Shown: in pieces, positions 51,663 to 59,774 of the stretch
How the letters are laid out: every line of letters starts with the position of its first letter
Numbering within the stretch: position 1 is the first letter of the stretch
DNA from: Limnochordia bacterium
GTDB taxonomy: Bacteria > Bacillota > Limnochordia > DUMW01
Reading direction: 5' to 3'
NCBI GenBank assembly: GCA_023230925.1
Contig: JALNWK010000006.1
Span: 16,372 to 80,371 of the forward strand
DNA length: 64,000 nt
Position numbers and translations under genes: made by a program
Notes under the pieces: generated by a model
What the model saw: the letters and a program-made list of their open reading frames with translations, nothing else
Databases searched by the model: none
Told to the model about the DNA's origin: nothing

Positions 51663-52574
51663 CTATGCCAGTAAGTGCCGAAATAGAGGGATAATATGAT
51701 CTATTGTCTGTCGTTCCTCTACTAAAGGAGCGAAAAGGTCGCCAGTACGTATTAGACGAGGCAAGACAGTAGTGACTGTAAACTGGTTCGGAACGATGGA
51801 GTTAAGTTCACGCCACAAAATTGGTGTAGAAACCGGTGCCATAGGTCGAGGACGTACGCTATATGGTGCGACAATGGTCTTCCCCGGCAGATTTTGCAGG
51901 TGATCCACATAAACCCGCCCCGTCCTATTTTTCACTAGACGTTCTGTTGTGACCTTGTCAGGGATGGTCTTGACCAGTAGTTGACCGATGTAAGCAACAA
52001 AGCTACTTGTAACCTTGTAGCTATACTGCAGGGCAAGTCCTACATAAATATGTAAACCCGTGGCGCCGGAGGTTTTCACATGGCTTACCAGTTGCAGCTG
52101 ATCCAGTAGTTCTTTGACTAAGAAGGCCACCAAAACAACATCTGAAAAGGTGCAGCCCTCCGCAGGATCAAGGTCAATAATAACCTGGCTAGGGCATTGT
52201 GGGTTATCGATCTGTGAGAGCCATGGATGGATTTCGATGACAGCCTGATTGGCAAGCCACGTCAGGCAAGCTCGCTCTTCTGCCAAAATATAGTCAATGT
52301 CCCCCGTGTTAGAAGCCACTTGATATGTCCTAATCCAGTCGGGTGCGTAGGCTGGACACTGCTTCTGGTAAAAAAATTTGCTATTAATCCCATTGGGGTA
52401 CCGGGTTAGGGTGAGGGGCCTTCCCTGCAAATGGGGGAGCATGTATGGGGCAACATCGGTATAGTACTTGATCAGGTGAGCCTTGGTTAGGCCATCTTGT
52501 GGCCACAGCTTTTTCTCGATATTGGTGAGGGTAATCCGGCGGCTATCGATTACCGTTACTTGCTTGGTGCCCAT
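51663..52574 (-). CDS. ligD: LigD polymerase domain protein (NHEJ primase-polymerase), stand-alone
   Basis: 303-residue AEP-family polymerase that fills gaps with ribonucleotides during non-homologous end joining. Motifs: LTNIEKKLWPQDGLTKAHLI, FFYQKQCPAYAPDW, IIDLDPAEG (catalytic DxD), KTSGATGLHIYV (SGxxGxH), and RVYVDHLQN with the third Asp. ATG 52574 has CAGGAGAATC upstream. It overlaps the ligase gene by 19 bases. The nuclease domain of full LigD is absent. Confidence 0.92.
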   Translation of the reverse strand: MGTKQVTVIDSRRITLTNIEKKLWPQDGLTKAHLIKYYTDVAPYMLPHLQGRPLTLTRYPNGINSKFFYQKQCPAYAPDWIRTYQVASNTGDIDYILAEERACLTWLANQAVIEIHPWLSQIDNPQCPSQVIIDLDPAEGCTFSDVVLVAFLVKELLDQLQLVSHVKTSGATGLHIYVGLALQYSYKVTSSFVAYIGQLLVKTIPDKVTTERLVKNRTGRVYVDHLQNLPGKTIVAPYSVRPRPMAPVSTPILWRELNSIVPNQFTVTTVLPRLIRTGDLFAPLVEERQTIDHIIPLFRHLLA

Positions 52575-53524
52575 AGCTGATTCTCCTGGCATTCTTCCGG
52601 TTCTTTATCGGTACGCATTCGTATAAAAACCGGATGACGAAGGTTCCCAGTGGGAGTTACCTCCAAGTACTCGACGGTGCAGACCAGCACGGGTTTGACC
52701 CAGTTGGTAGTTCGATCTAGATCCTGAGGGACTATGATTTCTGTTCCTTGGGTCTTGAGTTTGCTCAAAAGAGTAAAGAGGGCTATACGTTGCTGCTCCG
52801 TAAAACCGGTACCAACACTTCCAATGTAGCGGAAGCGTGGTGAGGCAAATACAGCTAAAAGCAAAGAAGTAATGGAATCGGATTCAGCGTGATTGGTGTA
52901 TCCTACAATGACACAGTCGACCTGGTGGGTGGCTCTGCACTTGATCCAATATCTGCTTCTTTGTCCAGGCAGGTAGGGACTGGTTTGTAGCTTGGCCATA
53001 GTCCCTTCAAAGGACTGGGACTGGCACGCCTGATGCAACTGTATTCCTGTCTCGAGAATGTATGGTGATATTACGAAATACTGGTTTTCCGGTAGTGATT
53101 CGGCAAGGACACACTTACGTTGGATTAACGGTTGGTCCAACAAAGATCGGCCGTTATGATAGAGTATATCAAAGACCACATAGGTGGCTGGAAGTTTAGA
53201 ACTCATTTGTTTGATCAATCCAGGGTTTCGAGCGATGATGCGCTTTTGCACACCAGAGAATTGCACCTTGCCCTTATGAATGGTGACGATCTCCCCGTCC
53301 AAGACCAGGAAAAAACCCTTTACCTTCTCACGCAGGTTTGCCAGTTCTGGAAACAAGGATGTAATATCCCTCAAATTGCGACTTTGCAGTCTGGTGGATT
53401 CGCCGACAAAGGCAATACAGCGAATGCCGTCCCACTTCGGTTCAAAAAGGTAATCCGGAGAGTCAAAGGGTTGACCGGGTTGGGCTAGCATAGGCTTGAT
53501 GGCTAGAGGCAACGCAATATTCAT
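52556..53524 (-). CDS. ATP-dependent DNA ligase (LigD ligase domain), stand-alone
   Basis: 322 residues. The adenylation motif EPKWDGIRC gives Lys30 as the AMP acceptor. FLVLDGEIV (motif III), EGTMAKL (motif IV) and YWIKCR (motif V) follow, and a C-terminal OB domain closes the protein. It seals double-strand breaks with Ku. The ATG at 53524 overlaps the Ku stop codon (ATGA). Motif IV has Thr-Met where Val/Ile-Val/Met is common. It is encoded between ku and the polymerase gene in one operon. Confidence 0.92.
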   Translation of the reverse strand: MNIALPLAIKPMLAQPGQPFDSPDYLFEPKWDGIRCIAFVGESTRLQSRNLRDITSLFPELANLREKVKGFFLVLDGEIVTIHKGKVQFSGVQKRIIARNPGLIKQMSSKLPATYVVFDILYHNGRSLLDQPLIQRKCVLAESLPENQYFVISPYILETGIQLHQACQSQSFEGTMAKLQTSPYLPGQRSRYWIKCRATHQVDCVIVGYTNHAESDSITSLLLAVFASPRFRYIGSVGTGFTEQQRIALFTLLSKLKTQGTEIIVPQDLDRTTNWVKPVLVCTVEYLEVTPTGNLRHPVFIRMRTDKEPEECQENQLWAPSK

Positions 53525-54324
53525 AGGGTTCTTCTCGTGTTGACCGCAGCCTGTTCTTCTTGTACAACCTTAAGACTTTCCTCCAGGGCCTTGAGCAAGT
53601 CAACCACTTTCTCCGGCTCTTCGAGGGTGGGGGCTTCATAAACCTCTTGGCCCTCTGCCTTGTTCTTGATTAGTCGCCACAGGGCTTCGCGGTAATCGTC
53701 GGTGTATTTTCCCGGATCAAAACTGGCGGATAAGCTGCTGATTAGGCTAATGGCCATCTTTACTTCATTGGGGTGGACTGAGACATCGTTAGGAATGGCT
53801 AGTTGCTCGTGGGACCGAACTTCGTCCGGAAAGAACATAGTCTCAAGAATGAGGGTTTTTCCCTGGACGCGTAAGGCGGCGAGGGACTGCTTAGACCGGA
53901 TGACCAGTTTGGCAATAGCGATCCGGTTTGCCTCGGTCATGGCAATTTGTAGCAAGGCATAGGCCTTGTGGCCTCCGGGATGGGGTTCAAGGTAGTAGGT
54001 CTTATTGTAATAGACCGGATCAATCTCTGCTAAGTTCACGAAGTCGATGATGTCTATAGTTTTTGTTGTTTCTCCTGGGATACCATCGAGTTCCTCCTCG
54101 GTTAGAATCACGTATTTGCCTGGTTCGTACTCGTAGCCCCGCACGATCTCTTCAGCCGGGACCTCCCGCTGGCAACGGGGACAAGTTTTTTGGTATTTGA
54201 TGGGGGTATTACATTCACGATGTAGATAGTTGAACTTAATTGATTTATCTTCGGTTGCTGCATACATACTAATTGGGATATTTACCAGACCGAAGCTAAT
54301 GGCGCCCTTCCATAAACTACGCAA
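53521..54324 (-). CDS. ku: Ku protein (DNA end-binding, NHEJ)
   Basis: 267-residue homodimeric DNA-end-binding ring. It begins RSLWKGAISFGLVNIPISMY, typical of bacterial Ku. It has a zinc-like cysteine pattern (ECNTPIKYQKTCPRCQ), RGYEYEPGKYVILTEEEL and SLISSLSASFDPGKYTDDYR. The TTG start at 54324 follows GGAGGGAG. It is first of the ku-ligase-polymerase operon. A forespore-type promoter directly upstream fits the known sporulation control of ykoV/ykoU in Bacillus subtilis. Confidence 0.95.
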   Translation of the reverse strand: MRSLWKGAISFGLVNIPISMYAATEDKSIKFNYLHRECNTPIKYQKTCPRCQREVPAEEIVRGYEYEPGKYVILTEEELDGIPGETTKTIDIIDFVNLAEIDPVYYNKTYYLEPHPGGHKAYALLQIAMTEANRIAIAKLVIRSKQSLAALRVQGKTLILETMFFPDEVRSHEQLAIPNDVSVHPNEVKMAISLISSLSASFDPGKYTDDYREALWRLIKNKAEGQEVYEAPTLEEPEKVVDLLKALEESLKVVQEEQAAVNTRRTL

Positions 54325-54350
54325 GTCTAATGTCTCCCTCCTAACTCTTA

Positions 54351-54379
54351 TATTATGCCCCTCTGGATCTCTTTCATGC
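54351..54379 (-). promoter_or_regulatory. Forespore (sigma-F/sigma-G) promoter of the ku-ligD operon
   Basis: On the minus strand GCATG (54379-54375), a 17-base spacer and CATAATA (54357-54351) match the sigma-G consensus GHATR and CATNHTA fully. GGGCATAATA also fits the sigma-F -10 (GGNNANAHTR). It ends 27 bases before the ku start codon. Confidence 0.7.
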
Positions 54380-54459
54380 GAAGGTATGAATAGACTAGAA
54401 AGAAGGAGAAAACACGAGCAAGAACCAGCATAGGTGTAGCAATGGCCGAATGCTGTGTT

Positions 54460-54488
54460 TTGACTGGTCTAGGCTATTGGGGTATACT
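54460..54488 (+). promoter_or_regulatory. Sigma-A promoter of the first tRNA cluster
   Basis: TTGACT (54460-54465), 17-base spacer, TATACT (54483-54488), 28 bases before tRNA-Val. Confidence 0.88.
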
Positions 54489-54515
54489 AGGCTTTGCCTT
54501 GAGGTTGAAGGCTTT

Positions 54516-54591
54516 GGGCGAATAGCTCAGCTGGGAGAGCACCTGCCTTACAAGCAGGGGGTCACAGGTTCGAGCCCTGTTTCGCCCACCA
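54516..54591 (+). tRNA. tRNA-Val (anticodon TAC)
   Basis: Acceptor GGGCGAA/TTCGCCC, D arm TAGCTCAGCTGGGAGAGC, anticodon loop CTTACAA, T loop GTTCGAGCC, encoded CCA. Confidence 0.97.
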
Positions 54592-54603
54592 TATAAAAGT
54601 CGC

Positions 54604-54682
54604 GGAGCCGTGGTGTAGCCTGGTTTAACACGCCGGCCTGTCACGCCGGAGATCGCGGGTTCGAATCCCGTCGGCTCCGCCA
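54604..54682 (+). tRNA. tRNA-Asp (anticodon GTC)
   Basis: Acceptor GGAGCCG/CGGCTCC, anticodon stem CCGGC/GCCGG with loop CTGTCAC, T loop GTTCGAATC, discriminator G and encoded CCA. Confidence 0.97.
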
Positions 54683-54686
54683 TTGT

Positions 54687-54762
54687 GCCGAGATAGCTCA
54701 GTCGGTAGAGCAGGGGACTGAAAATCCCCGTGTCCCCAGTTCGATTCTGGGTCTCGGCACCA
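54687..54762 (+). tRNA. tRNA-Phe (anticodon GAA)
   Basis: Acceptor GCCGAGA/TCTCGGC, D arm TAGCTCAGTCGGTAGAGC, anticodon loop CTGAAAA, T loop GTTCGATTC, encoded CCA. Confidence 0.97.
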
Positions 54763-54996
54763 TTTATTTGTACTTTCCTATCTATCCTCTCGTGTTTCCC
54801 TTTTGTAAAACGTCCTTTATATTTCGTTCCCTTTTGGAAGACGGCTTGCCCAGAGAATGGGACCGGTGAAACTCTTGTTTCGCTAGGTAGCATATGGTAT
54901 GATACTGCCATTGATACATGAAAAGCTAGCGGTTGCTGCCAAGTTGCTTAGGCATAATGACCGTGCTGAGTTTAAGATTACTAGGGAGTGAAGGTA

Positions 54997-56292
54997 TTGC
55001 CGAAGATTACATTTCTCGGGGCGGGAAGCACAGTATTTGCCAAGAACGTTTTAGGTGATTGCATGCTCACGCCTGCATTGGCCGAATCGGAGTTAGCATT
55101 GTATGATATCGATCCCCAACGGCTGGATGACTCTTATCGTATGCTTAGCAACCTGAACAAGAACTTCGGTGAACGGGCGACGATTGTTGCCTATAAGGAT
55201 CGGAAAGAAGCTCTTGCCGGCGCGGATTATGCGGTTAATGCAATTCAGGTCGGTGGATATGAACCGTGTACGGTTATTGACTTTGAGATTCCGAAGAAAT
55301 ATGGTTTACGACAAACCATTGGAGATACCTTGGGAATCGGTGGCATTTTCCGTGCCCTGCGCACGATTCCAGTTATGTTGGATTTTGCTGCGGATATGGA
55401 AGAGGTGTGCCCTGACGCTTGGTTCCTCAACTATACCAATCCAATGAGTATGGTAACGGGAGCAGTGCAGCGGGCGACAAAGGTGAAGACAGTGGGCCTT
55501 TGTCATAGCGTTCAAGTCTGTGCATCGGGATTACTCAACTCCCTTGGCATGAGCACCGAAGGGATTCAGTGGAAGATCGCCGGGATTAACCACCAGGCTT
55601 GGCTGTTGGAGATTACCAGGGATGGCCAAGACCTCTACCCCGAGATCAAAGAGAGGGCGGCCCAGAAAACAACGCCCCACTGGGATATGGTACGCTACGA
55701 AATTATGAAACGTTTTGGTTATTATGTTACTGAATCCAGTGAACATAACGCAGAGTATATGCCCTACTTCATCAAGAGTAAATACCCAGAGTTAATCGAA
55801 CGGTTTAATATTCCTCTAGATGAGTATCCACGGCGATGCGTCAATCAGATTAAGAGATGGGAGACCATGCGCCAGGACTTGGTGCATAATAAACAGATTA
55901 CCCATACACGTACAGGGGAATATGCTTCGTACATTATGGAGGCCATTGAACTAGACAAACCATACAAAATTGGTGGTAATGTGCCCAATACGGGATTGAT
56001 TACAAATTTGCCTAAGGAAGCTTGTGTCGAGGTACCCTGTCTAGTTGATGCCAGTGGAGTCACGCCTTGCTACGTAGGGGATTTACCACCCCAATGTGCG
56101 GCGTTGAACCGGACTAACATTAATGTGCAACTGTTAACGATTGAGGCTGCTCTAACCAGGAAGAAGGAGCATGTCTATCAAGCGGCGATGCTTGACCCCC
56201 ATACTAGTTCGGAACTGAGTATTGATGATATTGTAAGTCTATGTGATGAACTCTTTGAAGCCCACCGGGATTGGCTACCTGAGTATGAATAA
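54997..56292 (+). CDS. Glycoside hydrolase family 4 enzyme (alpha-galactosidase MelA-like)
   Basis: NAD+- and Mn2+-dependent glycosidase, 431 residues. The N-terminal Rossmann motif FLGAGSTVFAKN is followed by LYDIDPQRLD. Family-4 motifs follow: NAIQVGGYEP, GDTLGIGGIFRALRTIP, FLNYTNPMSMV, the metal-binding GLCHSVQ and GINHQAWLLE. The CHSVQ form and overall pattern resemble alpha-galactosidases, but other alpha-glycosides are possible. TTG 54997 is chosen over GTG 54988, which abuts AGGGAG. No sugar transporter is adjacent. A strong bidirectional terminator follows. Confidence 0.9.
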   Translation: MPKITFLGAGSTVFAKNVLGDCMLTPALAESELALYDIDPQRLDDSYRMLSNLNKNFGERATIVAYKDRKEALAGADYAVNAIQVGGYEPCTVIDFEIPKKYGLRQTIGDTLGIGGIFRALRTIPVMLDFAADMEEVCPDAWFLNYTNPMSMVTGAVQRATKVKTVGLCHSVQVCASGLLNSLGMSTEGIQWKIAGINHQAWLLEITRDGQDLYPEIKERAAQKTTPHWDMVRYEIMKRFGYYVTESSEHNAEYMPYFIKSKYPELIERFNIPLDEYPRRCVNQIKRWETMRQDLVHNKQITHTRTGEYASYIMEAIELDKPYKIGGNVPNTGLITNLPKEACVEVPCLVDASGVTPCYVGDLPPQCAALNRTNINVQLLTIEAALTRKKEHVYQAAMLDPHTSSELSIDDIVSLCDELFEAHRDWLPEYE

Positions 56293-56305
56293 GGTCCAAA
56301 AGAGA

Positions 56306-56336
56306 AGAAAAGGCCGAGCACTGCTCGGCCTTTTCT
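56306..56336. terminator. Bidirectional terminator between convergent genes
   Basis: AGAAAAGGCCGAGC (56306-56319), loop ACT, GCTCGGCCTTTTCT (56323-56336): a perfect 14-bp stem with T-rich flanks on both strands, serving the GH4 gene and the minus-strand gene ending at 56337. Confidence 0.93.
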
Positions 56337-57575
56337 TTATGGTAACACGGTCATAATTTCCCTTGCGATTTCCGGGTAATTGGCGATAAACTTAAGCTCA
56401 TCGTCGGTAAGTGGTTTTTGGGTGTGAACGTTAGCGTACCTGACTAGATCTAAGATCATTTCTGCCTCCTTATCATCCTTAAACTCGATCTCCAGACGCT
56501 GGTATACGTTTCGGAAGCCTTTGATGCCGCTATACTCTCCAGTGGTGATCTGTCGACCGGTCTCGATGATCTCAGGTTCGCCTCGACCGAGTTCTTCGAA
56601 ATCGAATAACTCATAGTTGCGGCGGTCTTTTAGGGCCCCGTCAACATGGATTCCCGATTCATGGGCAAAGGCGTTGGCTCCCACCGCCACTTGATTGATT
56701 GGGATTGGTACACCAAAGCACAAGGAGGCGTACTTGGCGATCCGCCACGCACAGCACAGGTTAATTCTTTCATCCAATTTATACCGGTCACCGAAGTCCT
56801 TGGATTTGGTAATGGCTAAAATTGTTGATACTAGGTCTGCGTTTCCGGCCCGCTCCCCGAGACCGTTTACAGTGGTGTTGATGTAGCAGTCAACTCCTGC
56901 ATCTAGAGCACCCTTTGCTCCGGCGAGGGAACAGGCAACGGCCATGCCAAGATCATTGTGACAATGCATCTCAATTGGCATCTTAGTTTTTGATGCCATG
57001 TAATATACCCGTTCGTAGATGGTGAAGGGATTATCGTAGCCGAGGGTGTCGCAGTACCGAAGACGACAAGCACCTGCTTCCTTAGCTGCTAGAGCAAATT
57101 CGACGAGGTAATCGAGATCGGTTCGGGAAGCATCTTCAGCGTTTACTCCGATAGTTAGGGCCCCTCGTTGTTTGGCTGTATGCACCGCTTCCACCATCAT
57201 ATCGATAACGTCTTGGCGAGATTTCCTACCTTGGAATTTACCGAACAACATCTGCTCGGACGTGGACATGGACAAGTTTACATGTCTTACTTTCGTTCGA
57301 TCGAAGGCTTTATCCACGTCTTCTTTAATCGCGCGCAACCATCCTTGCAATAGCATTGGCTTGATTACGCCCATCTCCGCAAGACGTAGATTTGCATTCA
57401 GGTAGTTGACCTCATGGCGCGTGACCGGAAACCCGAATTCGCTCTGATAAATTCCCATTTCATTCAGATACAAATTCAGCATGGTTTTCTCCAATTTAGC
57501 CAAGCCAAGGCGAGAGGTTTGCACGCCGTCCCTATTTGTGACATCAATAATGTAAATCTTGTTGTTACTTCCCAT
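56337..57575 (-). CDS. Homocitrate synthase / isopropylmalate synthase family enzyme
   Basis: 412-residue DRE-TIM metallolyase-fold Claisen enzyme condensing acetyl-CoA with a 2-oxo acid. It has DVTNRDGVQTSRL (a variant of DxTLRDGxQ), the metal-binding MHCHNDLGMA, NTTVNGLGERAGNADL and ANAFAHESGIHVDG. The LeuA regulatory domain is missing, so it is not a full-length leucine-feedback enzyme. Homocitrate synthase, or Re-citrate synthase as known in some clostridia, are the best candidates. There are no nif or lysine genes nearby to decide. ATG 57575 follows CGGAGGT by 11 bases. Confidence 0.8.
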   Translation of the reverse strand: MGSNNKIYIIDVTNRDGVQTSRLGLAKLEKTMLNLYLNEMGIYQSEFGFPVTRHEVNYLNANLRLAEMGVIKPMLLQGWLRAIKEDVDKAFDRTKVRHVNLSMSTSEQMLFGKFQGRKSRQDVIDMMVEAVHTAKQRGALTIGVNAEDASRTDLDYLVEFALAAKEAGACRLRYCDTLGYDNPFTIYERVYYMASKTKMPIEMHCHNDLGMAVACSLAGAKGALDAGVDCYINTTVNGLGERAGNADLVSTILAITKSKDFGDRYKLDERINLCCAWRIAKYASLCFGVPIPINQVAVGANAFAHESGIHVDGALKDRRNYELFDFEELGRGEPEIIETGRQITTGEYSGIKGFRNVYQRLEIEFKDDKEAEMILDLVRYANVHTQKPLTDDELKFIANYPEIAREIMTVLP

Positions 57576-57805
57576 AATAGATTCGTACCTCCGTAAAACA
57601 ATAATAAATGCTGGCAGGACAGCTTCATGGTGATAGGTATATATGTTTATCTATTCTATCAGATCCTTTTTAAAGGGTAAATAGGCATTTGCTGAGAAAA
57701 AACTCTTTCATGGTTTCTGAGCCTGGGAAAGCGCCTCTGAAGCAGCTAGCCTAAAGCTAATAGGCAAACACCAAACCAGAGTAGCAAGAACAGTGGCTTG
57801 AGGGG

Positions 57806-57834
57806 TTGCATTTGAAAAAGTCCTATGCTATAAT
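57806..57834 (+). promoter_or_regulatory. Sigma-A promoter of the second tRNA cluster
   Basis: TTGCAT (57806-57811), 17-base spacer ending TGC, and TATAAT (57829-57834), an extended -10 promoter 29 bases before tRNA-Gly. Confidence 0.9.
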
Positions 57835-57863
57835 CTACTTGCGCTAGGGGAAAAGCGCAGCGA

Positions 57864-57938
57864 GCGGAAGTAGTTCAGTGGTAGAACACCACCTTGCCAA
57901 GGTGGGGGCCGCGGGTTCAAGTCCCGTCTTCCGCTCCA
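57864..57938 (+). tRNA. tRNA-Gly (anticodon GCC)
   Basis: Acceptor GCGGAAG/CTTCCGC, D arm TAGTTCAGTGGTAGAAC, anticodon loop TTGCCAA, T loop GTTCAAGTC, encoded CCA. Confidence 0.97.
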
Positions 57939-57949
57939 TTTTTGTCTAT

Positions 57950-58024
<75 letters not shown>

Positions 58025-58030
58025 AATAAT

Positions 58031-58106
58031 GGGGGAGTAGCTCAGCTGGGAGAGCATCCGCTTGACGTGCGGAAGGTCCACGGTTCGAGCCCGTGCTTCC
58101 CCACCA
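58031..58106 (+). tRNA. tRNA-Val (anticodon GAC)
   Basis: Acceptor GGGGGAG/CTTCCCC, D arm TAGCTCAGCTGGGAGAGC, anticodon loop TTGACGT, T loop GTTCGAGCC, encoded CCA. A second Val isoacceptor, complementing TAC in the first cluster. Confidence 0.97.
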
Positions 58107-58115
58107 TTTTTATGC

Positions 58116-58139
58116 AGTAGCTTAATAGCTACTTTTTTT
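58116..58139 (+). terminator. Terminator of the second tRNA cluster
   Basis: AGTAGCT (58116-58122), loop TAAT, AGCTACT (58127-58133), then TTTTTT. Confidence 0.9.
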
Positions 58140-58191
58140 ATTTTACCCACAAATTGCTGTCTCACCTTGGTTCCCCGAATCCTCTATCCTC

Positions 58192-58220
58192 GCATAACTC
58201 CTAGTTCGCGCACATATACT
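58192..58220 (+). promoter_or_regulatory. Candidate sigma-E promoter of ytxC
   Basis: GCATAAC (58192-58198), a 14-base spacer and CATATACT (58213-58220). The sigma-E consensus is KMATATT and CATACANT at 13-15 bases; the -10 differs at one position and the -35 keeps the ATA core. It is 34 bases before the start codon. Confidence 0.4.
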
Positions 58221-58253
58221 ATACGGTACTTTCAAGAATAGGGAGCGATTCTT

Positions 58254-59072
58254 GTGGAGCTTGCTAGGGTAGGGACAAGCAAAGCTATTTCTCGAGTGCA
58301 ACAACGTCTACACCTATTTCGCGATGTACTACAAGGTGATGGGATCAGTGTAGATATCGGTGAGCAGCAATTAGGAAAGTCAGTGTTTTACTGTTGCTAC
58401 CTAAAAACCAACGGTGTGGCCGAAATCTGCCGGTACCAATTGGCGGAGACCATTGCCGATATCATTACGGAGATTCTTCAAGCAGAGTATATCAGACGCA
58501 TCCTCCGCTGCCATTATACGGGATTTGACCGGGTGGAGGAAGGAAGCATTTGCGCGGAAGCCCAACTGCTTGCCCAAAACCCCCGGCGCAAAAGGAGGAT
58601 CATCTTTGCCCTTTTGGATTACCTAAACAACCATGTCTATCTACATGTGGATGGGTTTGTTAGATTTCGGCTTCCGGATTACTGGGAAGAACTAGTGGAT
58701 TGTGTTGACATTGCCGTGGGCAATTTCCAGGATCGGAAGGAACATGAGGAATTTGTCAGTTTGCTTAGATTCTTCGTTGACGTACAGGAGCCCCGACTTG
58801 AGACAGTGCAAATTGTCCGACAAAACCGTGGCTATGTTCTGTTGGACAGCCAACAGCGCCCAGTAGACAACAGTCTTCTATGCGGCTTGTCCTTAGAACC
58901 TAACGATTATGGTGCCAGCCCCGAGGACCTGTTGCTTAGTGCATTAGTAACCCTGTCCCCTTCCACCATCGTGCTTCATTCTGATGAAGATCCCATCTTT
59001 AGCACCATCGGCGAAGTTTTCTCCCAGAGAATACGTTACTGCACTGGCTGTTCCCTCTGCCTAAAGGACTAA
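58254..59072 (+). CDS. ytxC: Sporulation protein YtxC
   Basis: 272 residues. It matches the YtxC family: AETIADIITEILQAEYIRRIL, then VYLHVDGFVRFRLPDYWEELVD-type residues in the middle, and a C-terminal part with STIVLHS. It ends in a cysteine-rich CTGCSLC. The molecular role is unknown. In Bacillus subtilis the gene also sits just upstream of thrS, as here. GTG 58254 has GGGAGCG in the loop of a small AAGAAT/ATTCTT hairpin (58234-58253). Confidence 0.85.
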   Translation: MELARVGTSKAISRVQQRLHLFRDVLQGDGISVDIGEQQLGKSVFYCCYLKTNGVAEICRYQLAETIADIITEILQAEYIRRILRCHYTGFDRVEEGSICAEAQLLAQNPRRKRRIIFALLDYLNNHVYLHVDGFVRFRLPDYWEELVDCVDIAVGNFQDRKEHEEFVSLLRFFVDVQEPRLETVQIVRQNRGYVLLDSQQRPVDNSLLCGLSLEPNDYGASPEDLLLSALVTLSPSTIVLHSDEDPIFSTIGEVFSQRIRYCTGCSLCLKD

Positions 59073-59138
59073 GTTGTACATTTTCCACCGATGCGGTATC
59101 ATATGGACATGATGAAGCCAAGGTGCGGGGGTGACCGA

Positions 59139-59735
59139 GTGTATTGGGGTTATGTCATTATGCCTGTGATTGGTGCGGTGATCGGTTGGATTACCAACGT
59201 GTTAGCAATTTGTATGCTTTTCCGCCCCTATCGGCCTATACGCATTGGCAGCGTATCACTGCAGGGGTTGTTGCCCCGTCGGCAAAAAGAACTAGCCAAA
59301 GTGGTAGGGGAGACTGTTTCCCAACAGTTGCTGCCCCAGGATAAGTTGACTGGCCTTCTCACCGATAGCTCCACTGCGGAGCATCTGTCCAAGACTCTAG
59401 CTGTCCACGTACAGAGCCGCTTAGAGGAAAAACTCCCCAAATTTCTGCCCCAGGCTCTACGCAACTATCTGGTTGGTGAGGTTGTCCAAGGGGTGGACAG
59501 GGAGTTTCGGTCCATGCTGCCTCAGGTTATGGGCGACGTAAATCGGTTCATTGACGAGGAAGTGAACGTATCCAGGACTATTGAGGAGACCATTGTCCAA
59601 TTCGACCTCCGAGAGTTGGAGAAATTGACGATTTCTGTCATGGGTACTGAGCTAAGGTATATTGAGTTTTGGGGTGCGGTCTTTGGTGGACTGATCGGAC
59701 TTGCACAATCTGGAGTGATGTACCTACTCCAGTAG
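59139..59735 (+). CDS. DUF445 family membrane protein (short form)
   Basis: 198 residues. An N-terminal helix (VIMPVIGAVIGWITNVLAICMLF) is followed by a conserved LQGLLPRRQKELAKVVGETV. Amphipathic helices and a C-terminal membrane helix (FWGAVFGGLIGLAQSGVMYLL) complete it. DUF445 proteins such as YheB are of unknown function. This is the short version lacking the large central repeat. GTG 59139 follows GCGGGGGTGA. Confidence 0.8.
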   Translation: MYWGYVIMPVIGAVIGWITNVLAICMLFRPYRPIRIGSVSLQGLLPRRQKELAKVVGETVSQQLLPQDKLTGLLTDSSTAEHLSKTLAVHVQSRLEEKLPKFLPQALRNYLVGEVVQGVDREFRSMLPQVMGDVNRFIDEEVNVSRTIEETIVQFDLRELEKLTISVMGTELRYIEFWGAVFGGLIGLAQSGVMYLLQ

Positions 59736-59774
59736 CGGCTAATGGCTATGCCTTCATGGGAGGAGTGAGCAGTA

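Noticed and set aside
54474..54911. 145-codon minus-strand open frame
   Set aside because: It is antisense to three clear tRNA genes; the peptide contains translated tRNA sequence and has no protein character.
57640..57670. AT-rich partial palindrome (GATAG...CTATC) upstream of the homocitrate-synthase-like gene
   Set aside because: The arms are short and imperfect and no associated promoter could be placed with confidence.
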